Shown: positions 36,198-44,861 of the stretch, one piece after another
How positions within the stretch are numbered: the stretch's first letter is position 1
Layout of the letters: each line of letters opens with the position of its first letter
Assembly (NCBI GenBank): GCA_905213875.1
Contig: CAJMJN010000001.1
Location: 62,001-126,000 of the forward strand
DNA: 64,000 nt
Source: an uncultured Clostridium sp.
Lineage (GTDB): Bacteria; Bacillota; Clostridia; TANB77; CAG-508
Direction of reading: 5' to 3'
Notes under the pieces: model-generated
The model's database searches: none
Told to the model about the DNA's origin: nothing
What the model saw: only the letters and a program-made list of their open reading frames with translations
Position numbers and translations under genes: made by a program

Positions 36198-36644
36198 TTA
36201 TTTTTCAACACTGTTACTCTTGTCTAAAATATCCTCCATAGTATGCCAAGCAAGCAACGCACACTTCACCCTAGCTGGCATATTTGCAATATTTCTAAAA
36301 GCAATTGCATCTTCCAATTTTTCTAATTCTTTTTCATCTGTTATTTCCCTTTTTATCATTTCTATAAAAGTTTCTATTATCTCTTTCGCTTGTTCAATTG
36401 TTTTTCCTCTTAGAGTATCAATCATAATAGAAGTAGATGCTTGAGAAATAGCACAACCATGACCAGTAAATGCCATATCTTCTATTACATCTCCATCTAG
36501 TTTTAATTCTATTGATATTTCGTCTCCACAATTAGGATTATGCCCTAATTCGCAATAATCTGCATCATCTAGCTTTTTCTTGTTATATGAATTCATACTA
36601 TGTTCCATAATTAAATCATTATATACTTCTTCTAAATTATCCAT
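36198..36644 (-). CDS. sufU: SufU/NifU-like iron-sulfur scaffold or sulfur-transfer protein
   Basis: 148 aa. Cys39 (NPNCGD), Cys64 (GHGCAIS) and the third Cys in VKCALLAW are the conserved SufU set, with Asp41. SufU takes sulfur from SufS as a zinc-bound acceptor in Firmicutes. It lies downstream of sufS, separated by a 178-bp hairpin element. RBS AGAGGAATTC. Confidence 0.93.
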   Translation of the reverse strand: MDNLEEVYNDLIMEHSMNSYNKKKLDDADYCELGHNPNCGDEISIELKLDGDVIEDMAFTGHGCAISQASTSIMIDTLRGKTIEQAKEIIETFIEMIKREITDEKELEKLEDAIAFRNIANMPARVKCALLAWHTMEDILDKSNSVEK

Positions 36645-36675
36645 TTTGAATTCCTCTCTCTATTTATTTAGTATT

Positions 36676-36853
36676 AACTTACAGATATAATTTTATATGA
36701 AATGACGAATGTGCATGAAAAAGCTTTAAAAATTCTTATGTAATTTTATGGAAAGAGTTCTTTTTTAATTGAAGGGTGCCATAAAATAAATTAGAATTTT
36801 TTAAGATTTGCAGTAATCCGAGGAATGTAATAAAAAATTTATATCTGTACGTT
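36676..36853 (-). repeat. Long-hairpin element family A, copy 3 (inside the suf operon)
   Basis: 178 bp in reverse orientation, so it matches the transcript direction of suf. Arms aacttacagatataa/ttatatctgtacgtt pair with each other but differ from copies 1 and 2. The inner stem has AAAATTCT/AGAATTTT where copies 1 and 2 have GAAATTCT/AGAATTTC, a paired change. Lies between sufS and sufU. Confidence 0.7.
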
Positions 36854-36892
36854 GCAACAACTGTGAAATGATTTTTTGCTCCGTCCCCAAAA

Positions 36893-38101
36893 TCATTTTA
36901 TGAACTTTTTGAACATATCATAAGCCTTATCCAAACCATGCACAAGTTTATCTATATCTTCTTTTGTATTATAAAAATACAAACTAGCTCTACAAGTTGA
37001 ATCTATTCCTAAAGACCTCAATAATGGTTGTGCACAATGATTTCCAGACCTTACATACACGTTTTCTGTATCTAATATTGAAGCTACATCATGTGGGTGC
37101 ACACCTTTTATATTAAATGAAAATACTGAAGAATGATTTTCCTTGTTTGGTGTTAAATACAAGTCCAAATAATCTAATTTTGATAATTTTTCTCTTGCAT
37201 ATTCTGTTAGTTCTTTTTCCACTTCCGCAATTTTATCATAACCAATTTCATTTATATAATCTATTGCTGCACCTAAACCTATTACACCTTCTACATTTTG
37301 TGTTCCTGCTTCAAATTTATTTGGTAATGGTGCAAATGTTGTTTTTTGTTCATACACGTATTCTATCATATCTCCACCCATTAAAAATGGCTTCATTTTT
37401 TGTAATAATTCTTTTTTTCCATATAATACGCCTATTCCTAAAGGTGCTAACATTTTATGTCCTGAAAATACTAAAAAGTCTGCATCTAAGTCTTGTACAT
37501 CTATTTTCATATGTGGAATACTTTGTGATGCATCAACTATTACTATTGCTCCTTTTTTATGTGCATATTTTATTATTTCTTTTACAGGATTTATAGTTCC
37601 TAAAACATTTGATATATGTGTAATTCCAACAATTTTGGTTTTGTCTGTAATTTTACTTTCAATTTCTTCTTTTGATATTTCAAAATTATCATTTATATAC
37701 ATATATTTTAATGTACTTCCTGTTTTGTTAGTTACATATTGCCAAGGAACCAAATTAGAATGATGTTCCATTATTGAGATTACAACTTCATCTTCTTTTT
37801 CTAGGTTATCTAATCCATATGAATATGCTAATAAATTTAAGCTTTCAGTTGCATTTTTAGAAAATATTATTTCTTCTGGATAACGTGCATTTATAAATTT
37901 TGCTATTTTCCCTCTTGTACTTTCATATGCTTCTGTTGCCTCTATACTTAAGCTGTATGCACCTCTGTGTGGATTAGCATTTTCATGTTCATAAAAACTT
38001 TCAACTGCATCTAATACTTTTTGTGGTTTTTGTGTTGTTGCTCCACTGTCTAAATAAGCCATATCTCTATTTTTTAAAATTGGAAAATCTTCTTTTCTCA
38101 T
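36893..38101 (-). CDS. sufS: Cysteine desulfurase SufS
   Basis: 402 aa PLP enzyme, class II. PLP Lys in FSGHKMLAPLGIG (~224), ENANPHRGAYSLS and ISIMEHHSNLVPWQ typical of SufS, catalytic Cys in RSGNHCAQPLL (~359). Converts cysteine to alanine and passes sulfur to SufU. The start codon overlaps the sufD stop (TAATG), so translation is coupled. Confidence 0.95.
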   Translation of the reverse strand: MRKEDFPILKNRDMAYLDSGATTQKPQKVLDAVESFYEHENANPHRGAYSLSIEATEAYESTRGKIAKFINARYPEEIIFSKNATESLNLLAYSYGLDNLEKEDEVVISIMEHHSNLVPWQYVTNKTGSTLKYMYINDNFEISKEEIESKITDKTKIVGITHISNVLGTINPVKEIIKYAHKKGAIVIVDASQSIPHMKIDVQDLDADFLVFSGHKMLAPLGIGVLYGKKELLQKMKPFLMGGDMIEYVYEQKTTFAPLPNKFEAGTQNVEGVIGLGAAIDYINEIGYDKIAEVEKELTEYAREKLSKLDYLDLYLTPNKENHSSVFSFNIKGVHPHDVASILDTENVYVRSGNHCAQPLLRSLGIDSTCRASLYFYNTKEDIDKLVHGLDKAYDMFKKFIK

Positions 38102-39147
38102 TAATCTAATCTCCTATCTATTTCTTCTATAACTTCTTGCTTTAGTTTTTCGTCATTTACTTTTTCTATTAAATCATAAAATTTTGCTTTTACTATTAAT
38201 TTTATAGCCTCATTTCTACTAAGACCTCTACTCATAATGTAAAATAATTCTTTTTCATCTGCTTTACCTGAAGATGTACTATGTTCTCCATCAACATCTT
38301 CTTCTGTACATAATAACATTGGTAAAGCAAGTGATTTAGCTTTATCTGATAATAACATACAAGCTTCGTTTTCGGTTCCTTTAGCTTTTTTTGAACCTTT
38401 TTTGAAATCAATTGTTCCTTTAAAATTTTTCTTACTTTCGTCTTTTAAGGCTCCTTGTAATTCCATATTCATTTTAGTTTTTGGCCCTCTTAATTCAGCT
38501 ATATAATTAATATCTTTTACTTGGTCTTTAGCTCCTAAATATACTGTATTTATTTCGTTTTCTGCTTTTTCTCCAATTAAATTTGAATAATAATTTGTAA
38601 CACTATATTTTCCGCCAAAATCCATTACTGTATAATGCACATTTGCACTATTTTTTATTTCATTTTCTACAGCTTCTAAATGGGTACTAGCTATATTTAA
38701 GAAATTTACAATTGTCACATTTACATTTGCATTATCATTTGCTATTACTTTTATTTTTCCATTATGATAACATTCTTTTTCTGTATTTGTTCTATATTCA
38801 ATTATAATATTTGCATCTTCTTTTAAATTAAATTCTATATTATTTATTAAATATTTATTTTGTTCGTCAAATGTATATATAATTTTAATATTTTCTTTTT
38901 TATCTGTTTTTATACTAATTTTACTATTTGTTAATTTTGTAATTTCCGCTTCTTGTTCTTCACCAATTCCATAAGTAAATGGTAGGTTTTCCACAGTTTC
39001 CTCACAATTTGTGGATTGTGTAGTAATTTGCACATTTTTAAATTCATTTATTTTTTCTGGAATTTCTGGAGCATTTATTGTAATATTATTTATTTTAAAA
39101 TTTCTTGATGTTCGTATTGGTGTTTCATTTATTTTTATTGTATTCAT
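38101..39147 (-). CDS. sufD: SufD, subunit of the SufBCD scaffold
   Basis: 348 aa, beta-helix core with MNMELQGALKDESKKNFKGTI, EACMLLSDKAKSLALPML and the C-terminal GEHSTSSGKADEKELFYIMSRGLS that defines SufB/D proteins. Shorter and more divergent than typical SufD (~430 aa), mainly in the N-terminal half. Forms the SufBC2D complex. Its start overlaps the sufB stop. Confidence 0.92.
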   Translation of the reverse strand: MNTIKINETPIRTSRNFKINNITINAPEIPEKINEFKNVQITTQSTNCEETVENLPFTYGIGEEQEAEITKLTNSKISIKTDKKENIKIIYTFDEQNKYLINNIEFNLKEDANIIIEYRTNTEKECYHNGKIKVIANDNANVNVTIVNFLNIASTHLEAVENEIKNSANVHYTVMDFGGKYSVTNYYSNLIGEKAENEINTVYLGAKDQVKDINYIAELRGPKTKMNMELQGALKDESKKNFKGTIDFKKGSKKAKGTENEACMLLSDKAKSLALPMLLCTEEDVDGEHSTSSGKADEKELFYIMSRGLSRNEAIKLIVKAKFYDLIEKVNDEKLKQEVIEEIDRRLD

Positions 39148-40547
39148 TATCCTATGCTCCCTTCTAATTCTAGATTTATTAAGTTATTCATTTCTACTGC
39201 ATATTCTACAGGTAATTCTTTTGATATTGGATATGCAAATCCTCTTACTATCATTGCTTTTGCGTCTTCTTCTGATAATCCTCTTGACATTAAATAAAAT
39301 ATTTCTTTGTCACTTATTTTTCCTATTTTAGCCTCATGTGAAAATTCAACTTCGTCTGTTTTTATGTCATTTACTGGTATTGTATCTGACCTTGATATAT
39401 CGTCTAACATTAACGATTCACAGCTTACACTACATTTTGAATTTTTTGCATTTTCATTTATACGTACTAAAGCTCTATATGTACAAGCTCCTCCATCTTT
39501 TGAAATTGATTTTGAATTTACAACTGATGATGTGTTTGGTGCATTATGAATTACTTTGAAACCTGTATCTAAGTTTTGATTTCCTCCTGCAAATGTTATT
39601 CCAGTGTATTCTGTTTTAGCTCCTTCTCCATTTAATATGCTCATTGGATATAACATTGATACTTTTGAACCAAATGAACCTGTAACCCAATCAACTTGAC
39701 CATTTTTTCCTACTATAGCTTTTTTTGTATTTAAGTTCATCATGTTTTTAGACCAGTTTTCTATTGTTGAATATCTTAAATATGCGTCATCTCCAACATA
39801 TAGTTCAACACATCCTGCATGTAAGTTTACTTTATTATATTTTGGTGCTGAACATCCTTCTATAAAGTGAAGTTTTGCTCCTTTTTCTACTATAATCATT
39901 GTATGTTCAAATTGACCAGATTCTGGTGAATTTAGTCTAAAATATGATTGTAATGGAATTCCTACATCTACCCCTTCTGGAACATATACAAATGAGCCTC
40001 CTGACCATACAGCTGCATGTAATGCAACAAATTTATGGTCTGTTATTGGAACACATTTCATAAAATGTTTTTTCACTATTTCTGGGTATTCTCTTACAGC
40101 TGTTTCCATATCTGTGTATATTACGCCTTTTTTCTTTAAGTCTTCTTTCATACTATGGTAAACAACTTCTGAATCATATTGTGCACCAACACCTGCTAAA
40201 GATTTCTTTTCAGCTTCTGGAATTCCTAGTTTGTCAAATGTATCTTTTATTTCTTCTGGTACATCTTCCCAATTATGATTCAATTTTGTTTTTGGTCTTA
40301 CATATGTTGCAATTTCCTCCATATTTAATTCTGATAAATCTGGTCCCCAAGTTGGTAATTCTAATTTCTCATATGCTTCTAATGCTTTTAGTCTAATTTC
40401 TCTCATCCAATCTGGATCATTTTTTTGTTTTGATATTTCCTCTACTATTTCTCTATTTAATCCTTTTTCCATTTTGAAGTCATAGTCATCTTTGTTTTTT
40501 ATATCATATATATTTCTGTTGACATCTTCTATTTGAGTTTTTGCCAT
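39147..40547 (-). CDS. sufB: SufB, subunit of the SufBCD scaffold
   Basis: 466 aa, normal length. LNHNWEDVPEEIKDTFDKLGIPEAE, FVYVPEGVDVGIPLQSYFRLNS, HFIEGCSAPKYN and EVEFSHEAKIGKISDKEIFYLMSRGL identify SufB; the Cys in EGCSAP and later Cys residues are the cluster-assembly candidates. Scaffold for iron-sulfur cluster assembly with SufC and SufD. RBS AAGGAG. Confidence 0.96.
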   Translation of the reverse strand: MAKTQIEDVNRNIYDIKNKDDYDFKMEKGLNREIVEEISKQKNDPDWMREIRLKALEAYEKLELPTWGPDLSELNMEEIATYVRPKTKLNHNWEDVPEEIKDTFDKLGIPEAEKKSLAGVGAQYDSEVVYHSMKEDLKKKGVIYTDMETAVREYPEIVKKHFMKCVPITDHKFVALHAAVWSGGSFVYVPEGVDVGIPLQSYFRLNSPESGQFEHTMIIVEKGAKLHFIEGCSAPKYNKVNLHAGCVELYVGDDAYLRYSTIENWSKNMMNLNTKKAIVGKNGQVDWVTGSFGSKVSMLYPMSILNGEGAKTEYTGITFAGGNQNLDTGFKVIHNAPNTSSVVNSKSISKDGGACTYRALVRINENAKNSKCSVSCESLMLDDISRSDTIPVNDIKTDEVEFSHEAKIGKISDKEIFYLMSRGLSEEDAKAMIVRGFAYPISKELPVEYAVEMNNLINLELEGSIG

Positions 40548-40664
40548 TATATATAAACTCCTTGTTTAACATATTTAGGTTTTGTCTGGTTCCTATAAAC
40601 CATTTACTAATTTTGCTATTGCCATAATTTTTTCTGTTATTTTTTTACATTATTATATTTTTTA

Positions 40665-41408
40665 TTATCCTAATTTTTTATATTTTTCATATCCGTTTTC
40701 TTCGATTTCTTTTGCTAGGCTTGCATCACCTGTTTTAACGATTTTTCCATTTACTAAAATGTGCACATAATCTACTTTTAAATTCTCTAAAATACGTGTA
40801 TTATGTGTGATTATCATTACTGAATTTTCTTCGTTATGATACATTTGTATTCCTTTTGATACAGTTCTTATTGCATCTACATCAAGCCCTGAGTCTGTTT
40901 CGTCTAATATTGCAAGTTTTGGCTTTAATACAAGCATTTGTAAAATCTCATTTTTCTTTTTTTCTCCACCAGAAAATCCTACATTTAAGTTTCTTTGTAT
41001 CAAATGTGGGTTCATGTTTAATTCTTCTACATCTTTTTCTATTTCTTTTTTTAATTCAAAAACTTTTACTGGTTTTCCTGTTATTTTATTTTTTGCATAT
41101 TTTAAGAAATTCATTGTTGAAATTCCTGGTATTTCTTCTGGTGATTGAAATGACATAAATACACCTTTTTGTGCAATTTCATGTGTTGGTGTTTTGGTTA
41201 TATCTTCACCTTCAAATTCAACATTTCCCTCTATTTTTTTGTATTCTGGATTGTTTAATATAACATTTGCAAGTGTTGATTTTCCAGCTCCATTAGGTCC
41301 CATTATAACATGTGTTTCACCTTTTTTTATTTCTAAGTTTAGTCCTTTTAATATCTCTTTTTCTCCTGCATTTACATATAAATCATTTATTTTTAATAAT
41401 GTTTCCAT
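40665..41408 (-). CDS. sufC: SufC ATPase
   Basis: 247 aa ABC ATPase: Walker A GPNGAGKST, signature FSGGEKKKNEIL, Walker B LAILDETDSGLD, H-loop IITHNTRIL. It powers cluster assembly on SufBD. Start at 41408, since the upstream in-frame ATG (41420) sits directly against the AAAGGA; spacing from there to 41408 is 12 bp. A 117-bp gap before sufB holds no gene. Confidence 0.95.
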   Translation of the reverse strand: METLLKINDLYVNAGEKEILKGLNLEIKKGETHVIMGPNGAGKSTLANVILNNPEYKKIEGNVEFEGEDITKTPTHEIAQKGVFMSFQSPEEIPGISTMNFLKYAKNKITGKPVKVFELKKEIEKDVEELNMNPHLIQRNLNVGFSGGEKKKNEILQMLVLKPKLAILDETDSGLDVDAIRTVSKGIQMYHNEENSVMIITHNTRILENLKVDYVHILVNGKIVKTGDASLAKEIEENGYEKYKKLG

Positions 41409-41476
41409 TTTAAAATTCATTCCTTTCTTGCTTTTTATAAAGACCTCTATAATAATAAAATTTTATTTACTTTTAT

Positions 41477-41884
41477 CTATTGTTCTTTTTTTATAAAATC
41501 TGCTAAAGTAATACTATCTATATAATCATTAATTACTTTGTCTAGTCCTTCCCAGAAAAATAGTGTTTTACAGTCTCCTTTTTTATTACATTCGCCATCT
41601 TCTGATAAGCACATTATTGGTGCTAAATCTCCTTCTGATGCTCGTAATATATCTCCTATTGTATATTGTTCTGGTTTTCTTGCTAATTTATATCCTCCAT
41701 TATTTCCTCTGGCAGTTTTTAAATCTCCTGCTTTGTTTAATAATGCTACTATTTGTTCTGCATATTTGATAGATATTCCTTGTCTTTTGGATATATCTTT
41801 TAAGGAAATAAAGTTTCCACCATTGTTTTCTGCAAGGTCTATCATTACTCTTAATGCATATCTTCCTTTTGTGGATATTTTCAT
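41477..41884 (-). CDS. Rrf2-family iron-sulfur regulator (IscR-like)
   Basis: 135 aa from the ATG at 41884, 7 bp after GGGG. Winged HTH (GRYALRVMIDLA, ISIKYAEQIVALL) and three cysteines at 92, 99 and 105 in MCLSEDGECNKKGDC, the pattern that holds an Fe-S cluster in IscR. First gene of the suf operon, so it likely senses cluster status and controls the operon through the palindrome in its promoter. Confidence 0.9.
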   Translation of the reverse strand: MKISTKGRYALRVMIDLAENNGGNFISLKDISKRQGISIKYAEQIVALLNKAGDLKTARGNNGGYKLARKPEQYTIGDILRASEGDLAPIMCLSEDGECNKKGDCKTLFFWEGLDKVINDYIDSITLADFIKKEQ

Positions 41885-41976
41885 AATAAATCCCCTTTCC
41901 TGTAATGAACACATTTTAGTTTAATAAGATTATTCTTTTCTAACTTTCTACACTAGTTCATTTTTAAAGCGTTTAT

Positions 41977-42005
41977 ATTATACTACTATTTTAGTAGGAA
42001 TTCAA
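41977..42005 (-). promoter_or_regulatory. suf operon promoter with Rrf2 operator in the spacer
   Basis: On minus: -35 TTGAAT (42005-42000), exactly 17 bp, -10 TATAAT (41982-41977). The spacer is almost wholly the palindrome CTACTA-AAA-TAGTAG (41983-41997, 6-3-6), so a bound regulator would block RNA polymerase. Confidence 0.75.
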
Positions 42006-42101
42006 TATATTTACATAAAAATATTAAATTACACATGCATGTTTTTTAATGTCAATATTATTTTTCAATTTTTTTAATTAATAACATATATAAAAAATAA
42101 A

Positions 42102-42145
42102 AACTTGATAATTATAGCTAGTTTATAGCTTATATTATCAAGTCT
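42102..42145 (-). terminator. Terminator of tmk
   Basis: Arms acttgataat (42103-42112) and attatcaagt (42134-42143) with inner tatagct/agctata; T-run on minus. Confidence 0.75.
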
Positions 42146-42151
42146 TTATCT

Positions 42152-42823
42152 TTATATATGTTTTTTTACTTCATTATATATTTCTTGGTGTATGTCCTCA
42201 ATTGTCCTTATTTCATTATTTTTTACACATTTTATTTCATACCAATTATATTTTTTAGAAACGTCGCAAGCTGCTTCATATGCATCTTTTAAATGATTTA
42301 TATCTCTTTCGTGTATATCTTTTTTCTCTTGGTGTGTGAATTTATTTTCTCTATTCTTCATAAGTTCTATTGATTTTTCTACTGGCATATTCAAAAAAAA
42401 TACTTCATTTGGTACTGGCAATCCATATAAGTTAAATTCAAAATCCCATAACCAATTTAAAAATTTTTCTCTTTCTTTTTCGTCTTTTATTTTTCCTGCT
42501 TGGTGAACCATATTAGCAGTTGTATATCTATCTGCTAGTATTATTCCTCCATCTTCATAATATTTTTTATATCCTTTTTGGAATGTTGCATATCTATCTG
42601 CTGCATAAAATGTTGATGCAATATATGGGCTTATTTCTTTTGCATTTTCTCCAAATTCTCCAGATAAATACATTTTTACTAATGATGAACTTGGACTATC
42701 ATAATTTGGAAAGCTTACTACTTTATAATCTATTCCATCCTTTGTTAAACTTTCTTGTAATTTTTGAAATTGTGTTTGTTTCCCACTTCCGTCTGTTCCA
42801 TCTATAACAAATAATTTTCCCAT
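42152..42823 (-). CDS. tmk: Thymidylate kinase
   Basis: 223 aa from the ATG at 42823, 10 bp after GGAG. P-loop DGTDGSGKQTQ, DRYTTANMVHQAGKI (DRY/TMP-binding segment), LID region ENKFTHQEKKDIHE. Phosphorylates dTMP to dTDP. SFPNYDSPSSSLVKMYLSGEFG matches the longer clostridial tmk variant. A 46-codon gene lies just upstream. Confidence 0.92.
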   Translation of the reverse strand: MGKLFVIDGTDGSGKQTQFQKLQESLTKDGIDYKVVSFPNYDSPSSSLVKMYLSGEFGENAKEISPYIASTFYAADRYATFQKGYKKYYEDGGIILADRYTTANMVHQAGKIKDEKEREKFLNWLWDFEFNLYGLPVPNEVFFLNMPVEKSIELMKNRENKFTHQEKKDIHERDINHLKDAYEAACDVSKKYNWYEIKCVKNNEIRTIEDIHQEIYNEVKKHI

Positions 42824-42888
42824 CTCTATATTTCTCCTTTTCAAAGTACTATTTTTAGTAAACTATCAAGATATATGTACTTTGTTTC

Positions 42889-43029
42889 TTAGTTTCTTTC
42901 TTCTTTTTTTACTTCAGTTTCTTCATTAGTTTCTTCTGAATTTTTTCTATTTTTTTCTAACATCTTATTTATTGAATTTAATATGTCATCTGCATTTTCG
43001 TCAAAATCATCTCTCATTAAATTTAGCAT
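42889..43029 (-). CDS. Small acidic/basic protein upstream of tmk
   Basis: 46 aa, beginning MLNLMRDDFDENADDILN and ending in a Glu/Lys-rich tail (EVKKEERN). Perfect GGAGG 7 bp before the ATG. Predicted helical and soluble. Not recognised. Position suggests cotranscription with tmk (66-bp gap). Confidence 0.6.
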   Translation of the reverse strand: MLNLMRDDFDENADDILNSINKMLEKNRKNSEETNEETEVKKEERN

Positions 43030-43240
43030 TTTACTTCCTCCTTATTTTAATATAAAACTTTTTTTCTCTAATAAATATATAACATTTTTATTTAATTATC
43101 AATATGATTTTTTGTAATTTTATATAAAAAATATTTATGCAAAATCTAAGAAACAAACTATTCTCTTTTTAGTAACTTTTATTAATATCTAGACTTTTTA
43201 TGTTTTTTATTATAGACTTATGTGTATATAAATTTAGAAA

Positions 43241-43276
43241 GGGAGCAATATTTAATATTGCTTATGTGAATATATT
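43241..43276 (+). promoter_or_regulatory. Unusual dgt leader: RBS, hairpin and start-stop codon pair
   Basis: GGGAG (43241-43245) is followed by the hairpin agcaatatt/aatattgct (43244-43262), then ATGTGA (an ATG immediately followed by TGA) before the true ATG at 43277. The Shine-Dalgarno is otherwise too far from the start; the hairpin would shorten the distance. Confidence 0.4.
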
Positions 43277-44482
43277 ATGAAAGATTCTTTTAAAAATTGT
43301 GCAATGACACCTTTTAATTCTAAATGGGAAAATGTTATTTCTAGATTATCTCCTTTAGAAAAACGCTATGATGATATAAGAACTGAATTTGATCGTGACT
43401 ATACTCGTATTATTCATTCAAATGCTTATAGAAGATTAAAGCATAAAACTCAAGTATTTTTTTCTCCTGAAAATGATCATATTTGTACAAGGATAGAACA
43501 TGTTACTCATGTTGATTCTATTAGTTATACTATTGCAAGTTATTTAGGATTAAATACTGAATTAACAAAAGCAATTGCTGTTGCTCATGATTTAGGACAT
43601 AGTCCTTTTGGACATGAAGGAGAAAAAATTCTTTCCAAAATTTCTCAAAGAGATTTAAAAACTTCTTTTTGGCATGAGAAAAATGGGGTACACCTTGTTG
43701 ATTCAATAGAACTTTTAGAAGGTCATGATGGATATAAGAAAAATTTAAATCTATGTTATGGAGTTCGTGATGGAATAATTTCTCATTGTGGTGAAATTGA
43801 TGAAAACTCTTTAAAACCACGTGATAAATTTATAGATTTAAACGACTATATTCATCCTAATCAATATTCACCATATACTTGGGAAGGTTGTGTTGTAAAA
43901 ATTGCAGATAAAATTTCTTATATTGGTAGAGATATAGAAGATGCAATATCTTTGGGGATTTTAGATAATCATTTAGATGAGCTTTATGATGTTTTAAATT
44001 ATAATTCATCTGAAAGTCTAAATAATAGTACTATTATAAACTATCTTGTTTGTGATTTGTGTAAGAATTCGTCTCCTGATAATGGCTTATGTTTTTCAGA
44101 TGATGCATTTAATTTACTAAATAAAGTTAAAGATTTTAATTATAAACATATATATTTTAGTAATAAAATTCGTAATTCTGTTCCATATTTCGAATTAGTT
44201 ATTAATAAAATTTATGATATACTTTATGATTGTTTTGACGAAAAATCTACTTTACAAAATTTATATAATTTAAAACACTCTTATCCTAAACTTATAACTA
44301 GTTTCTACAATTTTATAGAAAATTATTGTAGTTTTGCTGATAGAAATAAATTAAAATTAAACAATACTATTGTTTTTGATATTTCTAAAAAAGACGATTT
44401 CTGTAAAGCTCTATTGTCTTATATTTCTGGTATGACTGATAATTTTGCAATAGACATTTATAATGAAATAATTAGATTTTAG
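43277..44482 (+). CDS. dgt: dGTPase-like dNTP triphosphohydrolase (HD domain)
   Basis: 401 aa. The HD metal-binding site is RIEHVTHV...VAHDLGHSPFGHEGE, with the later Asp in KIADKISYIGRDIEDA. SNAYRRLKHKTQVF is the dgt nucleotide-site signature. Cleaves dNTPs to nucleosides and triphosphate, tuning dNTP pools; related enzymes also restrict phages. Complete. Opposite in strand to its neighbours. Confidence 0.9.
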   Translation: MKDSFKNCAMTPFNSKWENVISRLSPLEKRYDDIRTEFDRDYTRIIHSNAYRRLKHKTQVFFSPENDHICTRIEHVTHVDSISYTIASYLGLNTELTKAIAVAHDLGHSPFGHEGEKILSKISQRDLKTSFWHEKNGVHLVDSIELLEGHDGYKKNLNLCYGVRDGIISHCGEIDENSLKPRDKFIDLNDYIHPNQYSPYTWEGCVVKIADKISYIGRDIEDAISLGILDNHLDELYDVLNYNSSESLNNSTIINYLVCDLCKNSSPDNGLCFSDDAFNLLNKVKDFNYKHIYFSNKIRNSVPYFELVINKIYDILYDCFDEKSTLQNLYNLKHSYPKLITSFYNFIENYCSFADRNKLKLNNTIVFDISKKDDFCKALLSYISGMTDNFAIDIYNEIIRF

Positions 44483-44498
44483 TATTTATAAATTATAA

Positions 44499-44861
44499 TT
44501 ACTGAAAAGCTTGTTTTATTTGTTTAATTTTATAATTACTATTATTTATTAATATTTCTATAACATCATATCTACTTGGAATATCATATAATCCATACAT
44601 ATAATTATAATATGAAGCAACTGATTTAATATGTTTTTGTTTTATTTTTGAAACCGAATCTCTTGGTTCCCCATATTTTGAACCTGTTCTAGTTTTAACT
44701 TCTACAAAAACTATTTCTTCTGTTGTTTCATCATATACTATTATATCTATCTCACCTTGTTTACATCTAAAATTTTTTTCTATTATTCTATATTTATTTT
44801 TTTGAAAATATTGTACCGCTATATTTTCTCCATCAACACCTAATTCATGTTGTTTATACAT
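44499..44861 (-). CDS. YraN/UPF0102-family nuclease-like protein
   Basis: 120 aa. GEIDIIVYDETTEEIVFVEVKTRT is the PD-(D/E)XK-like D-ExK core, with GENIAVQYFQKNKYRIIEKNFR upstream, standard for YraN. Function not established. Overlaps the dprA 3' end by 22 bp, a common clostridial dprA-yraN arrangement. Confidence 0.9.
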   Translation of the reverse strand: MYKQHELGVDGENIAVQYFQKNKYRIIEKNFRCKQGEIDIIVYDETTEEIVFVEVKTRTGSKYGEPRDSVSKIKQKHIKSVASYYNYMYGLYDIPSRYDVIEILINNSNYKIKQIKQAFQ

